Assembly (NCBI RefSeq): GCF_001425355.1
Contig: NZ_LMQN01000015.1
Location: 685,578 to 749,577 of the forward strand
DNA: 64,000 bases
Reading direction: 5' to 3'
Source of the DNA: Chryseobacterium sp. Leaf405
GTDB taxonomy: Bacteria > Bacteroidota > Bacteroidia > Flavobacteriales > Weeksellaceae
Under the pieces are notes generated by a model. The model worked only from the letters and a program-made list of their open reading frames with translations, was not told where the DNA came from and made no database searches. The stretch's first letter is position 1; every line of letters starts with the position of its first letter. Shown piece by piece: positions 7,037 through 17,111 of this stretch. Position numbers and translations under genes: made by a program.

Positions 7037-8875
7037 ATGAACGAATATAAAAAAATACTAAAGTTCGCCAGACCACACCAGAAATATATCTACGGGAGTT
7101 TATTCTTCAATATTTTATATTCTGTATTTCAGATTGCTTCATTAGGAACAATTTTACCTGTTTTGGGAATGCTTTTCGGCACTATTAAACGTGAAGAATT
7201 CAAATCTGCACCCGTATATTCCGGAGATCTTGTAGATTTATTTCCATACTTAAAATCATACTCTAATTACTATATCCAGACATTGGTTGATGCTCATGGC
7301 ACTTTGAATGTTTTAGCCTGGCTTTGCATAATTACTGCATTTATGTTTTTATTAAGAAACCTTTTCAGATATTTAGGTTCTTTTCTCTTAATTAATTATC
7401 GTGTGGGAGTGACCAAAGATCTTCGTGGGGCAATGTATCGCAAAGTGTTAGCTTTACCTGTTTCATTTTTCACAGAAAGCAGAAAAGGCGATATGATGTC
7501 TCGTATGTCTAATGATGTTGGTGAGGTAGAAGGTAATATTTTAGGCAGCTTAGTCGAGTTGATTAATGCTCCGTTTATGTTAATCAGTACATTAATAAGT
7601 CTTTTTTGGTTAAGTTCAGAATTAACGCTTTTTTCTCTTTTAGTTTTACCGGTAATGGGAACTATGATCGCTTTGATCGGGAAAAGTCTTAAAAAAGATT
7701 CTCATGAAGCGCAGAACGAAATGGGAACTATCTTTTCTATTGTTGATGAAACCTTAAAATCTTCAAAAGTAATTAAGATTTTCAGTGCAGAGAAAATCAT
7801 GGATAGCCGGTTTATGGGTTCTATGCAGAGATGGATTAACAGTTCAATCAGATTAGGCAGAAAAAAGGAACTGGCTTCCCCAATAAGCGAATTTTTAGGA
7901 TCTATTACTTTCTTAATTATTGCGTGGTATGGCGGTAAACAAATTATTGTAGACCAAAGTATTGCACCGGAAGACTTTTTAGTATTCTTAGGAATGTTCT
8001 TCCAAATTTTACCTCCTGTAAAAAGCTTATCATCATCGATCTCTAATGTGCAGAAAGGAGAAGCTTCTCTACACAGAGTATTGGAAATTCTTGAAGCAGA
8101 TGTAAAAATCGATGAAGTTGCAGAGCCTGTTTCAATTTCTACTCTTGAAAAGCAAATAGAATTCAAAAATATTGGTTTTTATTACGATAAATCTAATTTA
8201 ATTCTGAAAAACTTCAGTCTTACGATACCAAAAGGAAAAACGGTGGCTTTAGTAGGACAAAGTGGTAGCGGAAAAACAACAATCGCCAATCTGTTAGCAC
8301 GTTTTTACGATGTTTCCGAAGGAGAAGTTTTAATTGACGGAATTGATATTAAGCATTTAAAACTAAAAGAATACCGTCAATTACTGGGTATGGTAACTCA
8401 GGAATCAGTTTTGTTCAATGATACGGTTTACAATAATATTTTAATGGGTAAACCTGATGCAACGAGAGAAGAAGTAATTGCTGCCGCAAAAATTGCCAAT
8501 GCCGATTCATTTATCACCAACCTCCCAAATGGTTATGAATCCAACATTGGAGATGATGGCGGAAAGCTTTCCGGAGGTCAGAAACAAAGAGTTTCCATTG
8601 CGAGAGCGGTATTGAAAAACCCGCCGATCATGATTTTGGATGAAGCAACTTCAGCACTAGATACAGAATCTGAAAGATTTGTTCAGGATGCCTTAGAAAA
8701 AATGATGGAAAACAGAACTTCTTTGGTGATTGCTCACCGACTTTCAACCATCCAAAAAGCAGACTGGATCGTTGTTATGGAAAAAGGCGATATTGTAGAA
8801 CAAGGTACTCACCATGAACTTATAGCTAAAAAAGGAACCTATCAGAAATTAGTCGAGCTTCAAAATTTTGACTAA
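7037..8875 (+). CDS. MsbA-like ABC exporter (fused permease and ATPase)
   Basis: Homodimeric exporter of 612 aa, probably flipping lipid A core or another lipid or drug across the inner membrane. The N-terminal half holds about six membrane helices (starting YIYGSLFFNILYSVFQIASL). The C-terminal ATPase has Walker A GQSGSGKTT, Q-loop TQESVLFNDT, signature LSGGQKQR, Walker B IMILDEATSALD and switch IAHRLST. Length and order match MsbA/LmrA-type exporters. The DUF1801 gene follows after 30 nt. The substrate cannot be told from sequence alone, so no symbol is given. Confidence 0.9.
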   Translation: MNEYKKILKFARPHQKYIYGSLFFNILYSVFQIASLGTILPVLGMLFGTIKREEFKSAPVYSGDLVDLFPYLKSYSNYYIQTLVDAHGTLNVLAWLCIITAFMFLLRNLFRYLGSFLLINYRVGVTKDLRGAMYRKVLALPVSFFTESRKGDMMSRMSNDVGEVEGNILGSLVELINAPFMLISTLISLFWLSSELTLFSLLVLPVMGTMIALIGKSLKKDSHEAQNEMGTIFSIVDETLKSSKVIKIFSAEKIMDSRFMGSMQRWINSSIRLGRKKELASPISEFLGSITFLIIAWYGGKQIIVDQSIAPEDFLVFLGMFFQILPPVKSLSSSISNVQKGEASLHRVLEILEADVKIDEVAEPVSISTLEKQIEFKNIGFYYDKSNLILKNFSLTIPKGKTVALVGQSGSGKTTIANLLARFYDVSEGEVLIDGIDIKHLKLKEYRQLLGMVTQESVLFNDTVYNNILMGKPDATREEVIAAAKIANADSFITNLPNGYESNIGDDGGKLSGGQKQRVSIARAVLKNPPIMILDEATSALDTESERFVQDALEKMMENRTSLVIAHRLSTIQKADWIVVMEKGDIVEQGTHHELIAKKGTYQKLVELQNFD

Positions 8876-8905
8876 AAAACGAAACTATTTTAAATTCTAT
8901 TTAAA

Positions 8906-9229
8906 ATGAATCCCATACAAGAGTATTTCTACAGAATTGAAGAGCCTGATAGAAGTACTCTTCTTTTTTTGCGGAAAAAGATCTTAGAATCCGACACCGA
9001 AAATATTACAGAAACGTTGAGTTTTGGATTACCGTTTTTTAAGTACAAAAAGAAAATGCTGTGTTATTTGTATTTCAGCAAAAAACACAAGAAACATTAC
9101 ATAAGTTTTTACCACGGCGACAGATTAGACTATCCGGAATTGCTTCAGGAAGGCAGAAAGAAGTTTAAAATCCTTTTAATTAATATGGAAGAGGATTTAA
9201 CCTGTGGAGTTTATTCTGAAACTGATTAA
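8906..9229 (+). CDS. DUF1801 family protein
   Basis: Small cytoplasmic protein of 107 aa. It starts MNPIQEYFYRIEEPDRSTLLFLRKKIL, contains ETLSFGLPFFKYKKKMLCYLYF, and has the predicted alpha/beta pattern of the YdhG/DUF1801 family. Members of that family have no firmly assigned function. It probably shares a transcript with the ABC exporter (30-nt gap). Confidence 0.75.
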   Translation: MNPIQEYFYRIEEPDRSTLLFLRKKILESDTENITETLSFGLPFFKYKKKMLCYLYFSKKHKKHYISFYHGDRLDYPELLQEGRKKFKILLINMEEDLTCGVYSETD

Positions 9230-9254
9230 TGAGGTAAAAGGTTATCTTAAATAA

Positions 9255-9290
9255 TAAAAAAGACCATTTCTTTCGAAACAGTCTTTAAAA
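9255..9290. terminator. Bidirectional terminator
   Basis: The stem AAAGAC / GTCTTT with an inner TTTC/GAAA pairing lies between the convergent DUF1801 and psd genes, flanked by A and T runs. Confidence 0.65.
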
Positions 9291-9307
9291 TATTTTTAAT
9301 GTAAATC

Positions 9308-9961
9308 TTATTCTTTCATCTTTGCGATAACATCCATTCCACCTTTTGTAATATCACCGATTTTACAAACGATTTCAGTATCTAAAGGCAGGAAAACATC
9401 CATTCTTGAACCGAATTTGATGAAGCCAAACTCATGCCCCGCTTTTGCCTGATCGCCTTCATTACAATAGAAAACAATTCTTCTTGCCACGTAACCTGCA
9501 ATTTGTCTAAAGACCACTTTATGATTGGTCAAACTTTCTACCGCAACCGTTGTTCTTTCATTTTCTGTTGATGACTTTTCGTGCCATGCAACCAAATATT
9601 TTCCCGGATGATATTTTTTATAAATTACTTTTCCTGAAACCGGATATCTGCAAATATGAACATTCAACGGAGACATAAAAATAGAAACCTGAATGGCTTT
9701 TCCTTTGATGAATTCGTCTTCTTCAACTTCTTTTATCATCACCACTTTCCCGTCTACCGGAGCTATTACGTTTTCTTTGTGATCTAAAATATCACGTTCC
9801 GGCACTCTGAAGAACCAAAATACTAAGCTGTAAATTACCAATAAAGGCAGGATGATCAATAAAGACCACATTTCAAGAAAATAAATAGCCAACGCTCCAA
9901 TCACGATAAGTGCGATGGTAGCAACGGTAATCGTTCCTTTCGATTCTTTGTGTAGTTTCAT
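9308..9961 (-). CDS. psd: Phosphatidylserine decarboxylase (short form)
   Basis: Converts phosphatidylserine to phosphatidylethanolamine at the inner membrane. The protein has 217 aa, with two hydrophobic segments at residues about 10-50 and the family blocks APVDGKVV, SIFMSPLNVHICRYPVSGKV and YHPGKYLVAWHEKSSTENER. The self-cleavage site for the pyruvoyl group is at FIKFGSRMDVFLP (Gly-Ser). The length fits the short proenzyme class rather than the roughly 320-aa E. coli type. It begins 4 nt after cdsA, so the two successive steps of phospholipid synthesis are co-transcribed. Confidence 0.93.
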   Translation of the reverse strand: MKLHKESKGTITVATIALIVIGALAIYFLEMWSLLIILPLLVIYSLVFWFFRVPERDILDHKENVIAPVDGKVVMIKEVEEDEFIKGKAIQVSIFMSPLNVHICRYPVSGKVIYKKYHPGKYLVAWHEKSSTENERTTVAVESLTNHKVVFRQIAGYVARRIVFYCNEGDQAKAGHEFGFIKFGSRMDVFLPLDTEIVCKIGDITKGGMDVIAKMKE

Positions 9962-9965
9962 GAGA

Positions 9966-10838
9966 TTAAATGAATTTTTCTAAAATAAAGTACAAATATA
10001 CGACAGGAACGACAATTAAAAAACTGTCGAGACGATCTAATACTCCACCGTGCCCCGGAATGATGTTTCCGCTGTCTTTTACCCCGAAATTTCTTTTCAG
10101 CTGGCTTTCCACCAAATCTCCTACAGGAGCGAATGCAGCGACTAAAAAACCAACAACAATCCAATTTCCTCTAAGATCCGGATGATATTGTTCAATGAAA
10201 TAAGCTAAAATTAATGTTAACACTACTCCACCGATATATCCTTCCCAAGTTTTTTTTGGCGAAATTTTAGGAGCCATTTTATGTTTTCCAAAGAATTTCC
10301 CTGTTAAATAAGCAAACGTATCGCTGCTCCAAATTAAAATAAATAAGAAAAGAACTTCTAATGAAAATTTATTGTCAAATGAAGAAAACTTAGGTAATCC
10401 CAATGCAAAGCTGAAAGGTAATGCTACGTAAATAACCGTAAAAATAAGTTTTCCACTGTCGAAATACAATTCACTGGCAAATTTAAACAAAGTAATAACA
10501 GCTATGAGAATCAAAGCCATTGCGAGAATTTCACTTATCCTGAAATCAAAATAAAATCCGTGCTGAAAAAATCTTTTGGAAAAAATATAGAAAACAAAAA
10601 TAATTAACGGAAAAACAACCCATTTTTCATAGCCATTTCCGAAGTTCATTATTTTAAAACATTCCCAAGAACCGACACCCAGCAAAAGCGTAATTAAACC
10701 ATAATATAAATATTCCTGCTTCACAAGATCGGGCGAAATACCGTTGATTAATTGTGCTCCAAGCGGAGTCGTACAAAGAATAATGATTGCTACGTAAACA
10801 ATTCCTGATAAGGTTCTTTGAATGAGATTTTTGTCCAA
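9966..10838 (-). CDS. cdsA: Phosphatidate cytidylyltransferase
   Basis: Makes CDP-diacylglycerol from phosphatidate and CTP, the branch point of bacterial phospholipid synthesis. It is a polytopic membrane protein of 290 aa. The C-terminal CDS signature is visible: SPKKTWEGYIGG, then SQLKRNFGVKDSGNIIPGHGGVLDRLDS with the metal-binding Asp residues. It lies between the LUD gene (24-nt gap) and psd (4-nt gap) in one minus-strand operon. Confidence 0.95.
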   Translation of the reverse strand: MDKNLIQRTLSGIVYVAIIILCTTPLGAQLINGISPDLVKQEYLYYGLITLLLGVGSWECFKIMNFGNGYEKWVVFPLIIFVFYIFSKRFFQHGFYFDFRISEILAMALILIAVITLFKFASELYFDSGKLIFTVIYVALPFSFALGLPKFSSFDNKFSLEVLFLFILIWSSDTFAYLTGKFFGKHKMAPKISPKKTWEGYIGGVVLTLILAYFIEQYHPDLRGNWIVVGFLVAAFAPVGDLVESQLKRNFGVKDSGNIIPGHGGVLDRLDSFLIVVPVVYLYFILEKFI

Positions 10839-10862
10839 GATTTTAATTTTAAAAGTTGATGC

Positions 10863-11444
10863 TTAATCTTCAAGCAACAATAAAAACAGTTTTGTATTGG
10901 TATTGGAAGACGGATCGAGCTTCGAATGTCCCCCGCTGATTGACGTAAGATTTTTGATATTTCCGTTTCTTTTGATTTTCCCCATGGCATCATTCAGGTT
11001 ATTTACAATCTGAGAAACATTTGCCATAATAATAATTTTATTCGGCATCCTAGAAGAATGATAATGAAGAATATTGTTATGAGAAAGCATAATTCTTCCG
11101 TCATAAGCGATAAGATATTCACAGGTTATAAATGCTGCGTCATTTTCACCCTTCATTTCTGAAGTGTAAGGAGATTTTACGACATTCAAAAAGTTCTGAA
11201 GATCTTTATCCCAACAAAAAATATTGCTGATTGCTTCAATCTTGATAATTTGATTCAATGTCTGAAGCGCTTCTGCTTCATCTGCACAATAATTAAAAAA
11301 ACCTCCGGAATGGGTAAACAATTGGGCAAACTTATAGTCGAGATCCGCATTTTTCAACGAATCTCCTAATTTTTCCAGACTCTGAATATCATTTTCTTCA
11401 GGCTGATTGGTAAGTTTGTTTACAAGTTTCTTGAATAAATTCAA
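10863..11444 (-). CDS. LUD-domain protein
   Basis: Soluble protein of 193 aa resembling the LUD (LutC/YkgG) family. Features seen: a charged N-terminal helix, the central AFITCEYLIAYDGRIMLSHN, and a C-terminal ISGGHSKLDPSSNT. LutC proteins take part in lactate oxidation. This Bacteroidota version sits between ftsH and cdsA without lutA/lutB, so a role in lactate use is not supported by context. It heads the cdsA-psd operon. Confidence 0.7.
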   Translation of the reverse strand: MNLFKKLVNKLTNQPEENDIQSLEKLGDSLKNADLDYKFAQLFTHSGGFFNYCADEAEALQTLNQIIKIEAISNIFCWDKDLQNFLNVVKSPYTSEMKGENDAAFITCEYLIAYDGRIMLSHNNILHYHSSRMPNKIIIMANVSQIVNNLNDAMGKIKRNGNIKNLTSISGGHSKLDPSSNTNTKLFLLLLED

Positions 11445-11525
11445 TGTGATCTATTTTTAGTCAAGTTTATACAAAAATATAAAATTAATTAGATAGAAAT
11501 CCAAAAACATGCCGATAAATATGAA

Positions 11526-11557
11526 AAAACCTGACAATTTTGGAACTGTCAGGTTTT
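11526..11557 (-). terminator. Terminator of the rsfS-ftsH operon
   Basis: The 11-bp perfect stem AAAACCTGACA / TGTCAGGTTTT lies just beyond the ftsH stop codon. It separates that operon from LUD-cdsA-psd. Confidence 0.85.
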
Positions 11558-11582
11558 AAGTTATTTAATTTAAAAGAAATAA

Positions 11583-13592
11583 TTAAAGTTGGGTCGGGCT
11601 TTCAGGAGCCAGCGTTTCACCTTCACTTTCTTTTCCTCTGATGATGATCTCTTCGTCCGGAGCTTTATCAGCGATTGTATTGGTTACCGGCTTCTCCGTT
11701 AATTCCGGATCCCAAGCTCTTTTCCCGAATACGTCTTCCAAATCTTCACGGAAGATTACTTCTTTTTCTAAAAGTTTATTGGCAAGAGCATCTAATTTAT
11801 CTTTATTCTCTGTTAAGATTTGAATTGCTCTATCATATTGATTTTCGATAAGTGATTTTATCTCCGCATCAATTTTTGTAGCTGTTTCTTCTGAATAAGG
11901 TTTATTAAAATTATATTCAGATTGACCTGAGCTGTCATAGTAAGAAATATTACCAATATTTTCACTTAAACCATAGATCGTTACCATAGCTTGAGCTCGT
12001 TTTGTCACTTTCTCTAAGTCAGACAATGCTCCCGTAGAAATATTATTAAATATAACCTGCTCTGCTGCTCTACCACCTAAAGTTGCACACATTTCATCAA
12101 GCATTTGCTGTGTTGTAGTCAACTGTCTTTCTTCCGGCAAATACCAGGCAGCACCTAAAGACTGCCCTCTTGGGACGATTGTTACCTTTAACAGAGGAGC
12201 TGCATGCTCAACCAACCAGCTTATTGTAGCGTGTCCCGCTTCATGGAAAGCAACTCTTCTCTTTTCAGATGGTTTAATTGCCATGTTTTTCTTTTCAAGA
12301 CCACCGATGATTCTGTCTACTGCATCAAGGAAATCCTGTTTTGTAACCGAACTATGATCATTTCTAGCTGCAATTAAAGCTGCTTCATTACATAAATTGG
12401 CAATATCTGCTCCACTAAAACCAGGTGTTTGTTTAGCCAAAAAGTCTCTGTCTACATTCTCATCAAGCTTGATTTTCTGCAAATGAACATCAAGAATCTG
12501 TCTTCTTTCATGTAATTCCGGAAGGTCTACATAAATTGAACGGTCAAAACGTCCTGCTCTCATCAAAGCTTTATCCAAGATATCTGCTCTGTTGGTTGCA
12601 GCCATAACGATGACGTTAACATCTGTTCCGAAACCATCCATTTCTGTAAGAAGCTGGTTCAATGTATTTTCTCTTTCGTCGTTTCCGCCGGAGAAATTAT
12701 TCTTTCCTCTTGCACGTCCAATAGCATCAATCTCATCGATAAAGATGATAGCAGGAGATTTAGCTTTAGCCTGAGCAAAAAGATCTCTTACTCTTGACGC
12801 ACCTACTCCTACAAACATTTCTACGAAATCTGATCCTGAAAGTGAGAAGAATGGAACTTTAGCTTCACCCGCTACTGCTTTCGCCAATAACGTTTTACCC
12901 GTTCCCGGAGGTCCTACTAAAAGTACACCTTTAGGAATTTTACCTCCTAATTTTGTATATTTTTCTGAGTTTTTCAAGAAATCTACAACTTCCTGAACCT
13001 CTTCTTTAGCACCTTCCAATCCTGCGACATCTTTAAATGTCACCTGAATTCTTTCTTTTTCGTCGAAAAGTTTTGCTTTAGACTTTCCGATAGAGAAAAT
13101 TTGTCCGCCAGGACCTCCTCCACCGCCCATCTTTCTGAAAAGAAGGAAATAGAATAATCCTAAAATAGCAATCCAGATTAATGCAGAAACCAAAATATCC
13201 ATGAAAGGACTTTTACCTGCACCGTAATCTTTACTTGTTGTTATTGCTGGATTAGTGGCTTTTACCTGGTCAAATTTTTGAAGAAAAAGCTGAAGATCAC
13301 CATATTTTACAGTAAAATCTGCTTTGGGAGACATTGAAAATGCAGAAAGCGGATCGTTTTCTTTGGTTTTATCCACCGTTGCCGTTTTTGCCGCCTTTGT
13401 AAGAAATACATCGGCTTTCTCAGTATCTTTATAAATTAAAATATTCTGTACTTTTCCCGCTTGCATTTCTTTGAAGAACCCATCTTCATCAATCGTCTTT
13501 GCACTGCTATCACCTAAAAAATTAGGGATAAAAAATAACAAAAGAGCTATGATCGCAATCGGAAAAAACCAGTTAAATCCTTTATTGTTCAT
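11583..13592 (-). CDS. ftsH: ATP-dependent zinc metalloprotease FtsH
   Basis: Membrane-anchored AAA+ protease that degrades misfolded membrane proteins and regulatory targets. Over 669 aa it shows an N-terminal membrane helix ([17 protein letters not shown]), an extracytoplasmic domain, a second membrane helix before a GGGGGPGG linker, Walker A GPPGTGKT, Walker [12 protein letters not shown], the second region of homology ([20 protein letters not shown]) and the zinc site HEAGH near residue 449. The acidic tail is typical. The gene follows rsfS by 16 nt. Confidence 0.98.
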   Translation of the reverse strand: MNNKGFNWFFPIAIIALLLFFIPNFLGDSSAKTIDEDGFFKEMQAGKVQNILIYKDTEKADVFLTKAAKTATVDKTKENDPLSAFSMSPKADFTVKYGDLQLFLQKFDQVKATNPAITTSKDYGAGKSPFMDILVSALIWIAILGLFYFLLFRKMGGGGGPGGQIFSIGKSKAKLFDEKERIQVTFKDVAGLEGAKEEVQEVVDFLKNSEKYTKLGGKIPKGVLLVGPPGTGKTLLAKAVAGEAKVPFFSLSGSDFVEMFVGVGASRVRDLFAQAKAKSPAIIFIDEIDAIGRARGKNNFSGGNDERENTLNQLLTEMDGFGTDVNVIVMAATNRADILDKALMRAGRFDRSIYVDLPELHERRQILDVHLQKIKLDENVDRDFLAKQTPGFSGADIANLCNEAALIAARNDHSSVTKQDFLDAVDRIIGGLEKKNMAIKPSEKRRVAFHEAGHATISWLVEHAAPLLKVTIVPRGQSLGAAWYLPEERQLTTTQQMLDEMCATLGGRAAEQVIFNNISTGALSDLEKVTKRAQAMVTIYGLSENIGNISYYDSSGQSEYNFNKPYSEETATKIDAEIKSLIENQYDRAIQILTENKDKLDALANKLLEKEVIFREDLEDVFGKRAWDPELTEKPVTNTIADKAPDEEIIIRGKESEGETLAPESPTQL

Positions 13593-13608
13593 TTATACTT
13601 TTTAAAAT

Positions 13609-13977
13609 TTAATACTCACTTTCGATTTTTGTAATTGCCGCATCTCCCCAAAGCTCCTCAATATCATAATACTCACGAGTTTCTCTTTGGAAAATATGAA
13701 CAACTACCGTCACATAATCTACCAAAACCCACATTGAGTTTTCGGTACCCTCTACATGCCAAGGTCTGTCTTTTAGATCGTTTCTTACTTTTTTCTCTAC
13801 GCTTCCCGCTAATGCAGATACCTGAGTATTAGAGTTTCCACTACAAATGATGAAAGTTTCTGCTACAGAATTTTCAATTTTTGAAAGGTCGAAAATCATA
13901 ATATCTTCACCTTTTACGTCTTGGATAGCCTCTACAATTTTATCTATTAGCGCTTGCTTTTCTGCTGTTTTATTCAT
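13609..13977 (-). CDS. rsfS: Ribosome silencing factor
   Basis: Binds ribosomal protein L14 and blocks subunit joining during starvation. The start chosen is the ATG at 13977 (MNKTAEKQALIDKIVEAIQD); the ATG seven codons upstream lies in the leader. Typical blocks are seen: DIMIFDLSKIENSVAETFIICSGNS, RPWHVEG, WVLVDYVTVVVHIF and REYYDIEELWGDA. It is co-transcribed with ftsH and divergent from the biotin ligase gene, a gene order repeated in flavobacteria. Confidence 0.94.
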   Translation of the reverse strand: MNKTAEKQALIDKIVEAIQDVKGEDIMIFDLSKIENSVAETFIICSGNSNTQVSALAGSVEKKVRNDLKDRPWHVEGTENSMWVLVDYVTVVVHIFQRETREYYDIEELWGDAAITKIESEY

Positions 13978-14063
13978 TAAAATATCTATAATCTGCAAAT
14001 TTATTGTTTTTTCTTTACTTTAGCCTTATTTTTAACCCTTTAATAGTCTTAAAGTTTTCTTAA

Positions 14064-14777
14064 ATGAGTCAACTGTTTTATTTAAAAGAATGTTCTTCTA
14101 CTAATGACGAAATATCTAAGTTTTTACTTTACGAAAATTCAGATTTTATTTCACTTTATACATTCAATCAGACAAAAGGTCGCGGTCAGTACGGAAATAC
14201 ATGGTCTTCAACTGCCGAAAAAAATTTAGCTTTTACTCTTGCTGTAAAGACGGATCACTTTACAATCCCGGATTTTATGTTCAATTATTATACCGCAATT
14301 GTGATCAGGGATTTCCTTGCCAATCTGACTGAAAATATAGTTAAAATAAAATGGCCGAACGATATAATTCTTAAAAATAAAAAAATCGTCGGAATTCTTA
14401 TTGAGAAGAAAAAAATTAATCAAATCAATTATTTCATCATCGGAGCCGGTTTTAATATTCTTCAGGAGAAATTTGACGACATATCCAATGCAGGATCTCT
14501 TTTAACGTTAACAGGAAAGCATTTTAACCTTGATAAATTTGCTTTTAATCTTACTAATTATCTCACAGAAAGATTAAAAAATATTCCGCCTGAAGAAGAG
14601 ATAATGAATTCTTTCAATGCTGATTTATTCCGAAAAGATGTAATTTCAGTTTTTGAACTCAATGAAAAGCGACAAAATGGCATCATCCGATACGCAGACG
14701 AAAATGGTGAACTTTGGATTGAATTAGAAAATGGACTACAATCTTTTTATCACAAAGAAATAAAATTACTTTACTGA
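14064..14777 (+). CDS. birA: Biotin--[acetyl-CoA-carboxylase] ligase
   Basis: Attaches biotin to the carrier domain of acetyl-CoA carboxylase. The 237-aa protein has the biotinyl-AMP loop KGRGQYGNTW, VKIKWPNDIILKNKKIVGILIE, and a short C-terminal domain. The N-terminal DNA-binding domain of E. coli BirA is absent, so it is a ligase only (group I). It converges on the permease gene and overlaps it by 7 nt. Confidence 0.92.
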   Translation: MSQLFYLKECSSTNDEISKFLLYENSDFISLYTFNQTKGRGQYGNTWSSTAEKNLAFTLAVKTDHFTIPDFMFNYYTAIVIRDFLANLTENIVKIKWPNDIILKNKKIVGILIEKKKINQINYFIIGAGFNILQEKFDDISNAGSLLTLTGKHFNLDKFAFNLTNYLTERLKNIPPEEEIMNSFNADLFRKDVISVFELNEKRQNGIIRYADENGELWIELENGLQSFYHKEIKLLY

Positions 14778-15883
14778 TTGGCTCTTTTGATGTAAAGATA
14801 AGCTGCAAGCGGGAAAAATACAATATTTGGAAACCACATTGCCAACGCAGGAGACATACTTTTATTTTCAGAAACTACTTTTAAAGCTTCAAAAGAGAAT
14901 ACAAAAACAAACGCAAGGGAAATACCCAACGCCAAGTTAATTCCCAAACCACCACGCTTCTTTTGCGAAGAAAGCGAAAGTGCCAAAAACGTAAGGATAA
15001 TAATGGAAATCGGCATTGATGTCCTTTGGTGAAGCTCATTAAGGTGAGCATTCAGGTTGCTGTTTCCTTTTTCTGTTTCTCTTTGGATAAATTTTACAAG
15101 CTCCGGAGTTGTTTTATTCTGTCCTAAAAGTTCGTTAGGGAAAAGCTCATCGGGATCGTGACCAAAGCTTTTTTTCAGATCATATCCGTTTGATAATTTT
15201 TCAGCATCATTTTTATTGATCGTTTTTTCCGTGTAACTGTTAAGAACAAACTGTTTTTTATCTTTATCCCAGACAACATCGGAAGCCTTCAATTCATAAG
15301 TCATTTTTCTGTTTTTATCAAACTTCTGAAAAACGAATCCTGAACCTCTTTTTTCTCTTTTATTCCAGGAGTTAATGAAAACATATTCCTTTGTACTTAA
15401 TTGTGCAGATACCGGAGCCGTTCCTAGAACTTTTTCTTTGGCAGTTGCATTATAAGTATAAGCTTCCAGCTGATTTTTTTTAATATTCGCCCACGGCAAT
15501 ACAAAATGATTGATTATCAAAGAAATAACAGCGATAAGCAATGACGTTATTAAATATGGCCTTGCAAATCGGTGAAAACTTGCTCCACTACTTATAACCG
15601 CTACAATTTCGGTATTGTTTGCCATTCTAGATGTGAAATAAATCACAGAAATGAATACCAAAATCGAAAGGAAAGTCATCACAAGATTAACAATCCAAAA
15701 CGGGTAAAAATGAATTAAAAAGTAAGTAACATTAAGTTTAGGATCAATTGCCGTGGCAGTTTCAATTCTTGGAATTTTCTGCTGAACATCGATTACAAGC
15801 ACAACTACAGACAGCAAAATCAACATGAAACCAAATGTCCCAAGATACTTTTTAACGATATACCTGTCTACAATCTTTAGCAT
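14771..15883 (-). CDS. LptF/LptG-family lipopolysaccharide export permease
   Basis: Inner-membrane permease of the Lpt bridge that lifts LPS to the outer membrane. The protein has 370 aa. Membrane helices cluster at the N-terminus (three) and C-terminus (three), with a beta-jellyroll-like periplasmic domain between (about residues 145-265). This is the YjgP/YjgQ pattern. It lies 30 nt downstream of tgt. Whether it is the LptF or the LptG partner cannot be decided here, so no symbol is given. Confidence 0.88.
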   Translation of the reverse strand: MLKIVDRYIVKKYLGTFGFMLILLSVVVLVIDVQQKIPRIETATAIDPKLNVTYFLIHFYPFWIVNLVMTFLSILVFISVIYFTSRMANNTEIVAVISSGASFHRFARPYLITSLLIAVISLIINHFVLPWANIKKNQLEAYTYNATAKEKVLGTAPVSAQLSTKEYVFINSWNKREKRGSGFVFQKFDKNRKMTYELKASDVVWDKDKKQFVLNSYTEKTINKNDAEKLSNGYDLKKSFGHDPDELFPNELLGQNKTTPELVKFIQRETEKGNSNLNAHLNELHQRTSMPISIIILTFLALSLSSQKKRGGLGINLALGISLAFVFVFSFEALKVVSENKSMSPALAMWFPNIVFFPLAAYLYIKRANQ

Positions 15884-15913
15884 TACTACTTTTTTATGCG
15901 ATTTCTAAATTAT

Positions 15914-17044
15914 TTAAAGTCTTTGACGAAGAATCGGGTCTATCGAACGTTTCCATTCATAGAAATCGCCTGCCAAAATATGTTCTCTCGCCACTTTTAC
16001 CAAATCTAAATAGAACGCTAAGTTATGAATTGAAGCGATTTGTTTTGCCAAATATTCTTTAGAAACAAATAAATGTCTCACATATGCTTTAGAATATTCT
16101 CTGTCTACGAAACTTGTACCAAATTCATCCAAAGGCGAAAAGTCTTTTTTCCACTTTTCATTTTTCATATTCATAACCCCTTGCCAAGTGAAAAGCATGG
16201 CATTTCTGGCATTTCTTGTCGGCATTACACAATCCATCATATCGATTCCTAAACCGATAGATTCCAGAATATTCCACGGAGTTCCTACGCCCATTAAATA
16301 TCTTGGTTTATCTTTTGGTAAAATATCGGTAACCTCATCGGTGATTCTGTACATTTCTTCTTCCGGCTCACCCACAGAAAGTCCGCCAATGGCATTTCCT
16401 TCCGCTCCGGCTTCTGCAATTACTTCCGCTGAAATTTTTCTTAAATCTGAATAAGTAGAACCCTGAACAATTGGGAAGAATCTCTGTTTGTGACCATATA
16501 ATTCCGGATTTTTTTCATTCCAGTCAATACATCTTTTCAACCAGCGGTGCGTCATTTCCATGGAAGATTTCACCTGATTATATTCACATGGATACGCTAC
16601 GCATTCGTCAAATGCCATAAAAATATCGGCTCCGATCTGTCTCTGGATTTCCATTGATTTCTCCGGAGTGAATAAATGAACGCTTCCGTCAATATGAGAT
16701 TTAAATTTCACTCCTTCTTCAGACATTTTTCTTGTCCCTGAAAGTGAAAAAACCTGAAAACCTCCCGAATCCGTAAGAATAGGAAGATCCCAATTCATAA
16801 ATTTATGTAAACCTCCTGCCGCTTCCATCGTTTCCATTCCGGGGCGAAGGTATAAATGATAGGTGTTACCCAGAATAATCTGAGCTTTTATGTCTTCTTT
16901 TAATTCTCTTTGGTGAACTGTTTTTACACTGGCAACAGTTCCTACAGGCATAAAAATCGGTGTCTGAACTTTTCCGTGATCCGTCGTAAGCTCTCCTGCT
17001 CTTGCCTTGCCCTCAGAGGTTTTTTCTATATTAAAAAATTTCAT
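15914..17044 (-). CDS. tgt: Queuine tRNA-ribosyltransferase
   Basis: Exchanges guanine 34 for preQ1 in GUN-anticodon tRNAs on the way to queuosine. The 376-aa sequence shows GNTYHLYLRPG, the substrate Asp in LTDSGGFQVFSL, AFDECVAYP, GGLSVGEP, the second catalytic Asp in GIDMMDCVMPTRNARN and the C-terminal NLAFYLDLV. The zinc-binding Cys triad typical of the family is not obvious in the last third: the region after KKDFSPLDEFGTSF lacks the C-x-C pair. This agrees with zinc-less Bacteroidota variants but should be aligned. It is part of the GT2-DUF4296-tgt-permease series. Confidence 0.95.
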   Translation of the reverse strand: MKFFNIEKTSEGKARAGELTTDHGKVQTPIFMPVGTVASVKTVHQRELKEDIKAQIILGNTYHLYLRPGMETMEAAGGLHKFMNWDLPILTDSGGFQVFSLSGTRKMSEEGVKFKSHIDGSVHLFTPEKSMEIQRQIGADIFMAFDECVAYPCEYNQVKSSMEMTHRWLKRCIDWNEKNPELYGHKQRFFPIVQGSTYSDLRKISAEVIAEAGAEGNAIGGLSVGEPEEEMYRITDEVTDILPKDKPRYLMGVGTPWNILESIGLGIDMMDCVMPTRNARNAMLFTWQGVMNMKNEKWKKDFSPLDEFGTSFVDREYSKAYVRHLFVSKEYLAKQIASIHNLAFYLDLVKVAREHILAGDFYEWKRSIDPILRQRL

Positions 17045-17111
17045 TCTTATATTTTTATTACCACCATTGGCGGTTAATATTTTTGCAGAATAGAATGTCT
17101 CTGCATTTTAA

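Noticed and set aside
9958..10185. Small frames on both strands inside the cdsA region
   Set aside because: They overlap the conserved CdsA signature in other frames and have no own promoter or homologous pattern.
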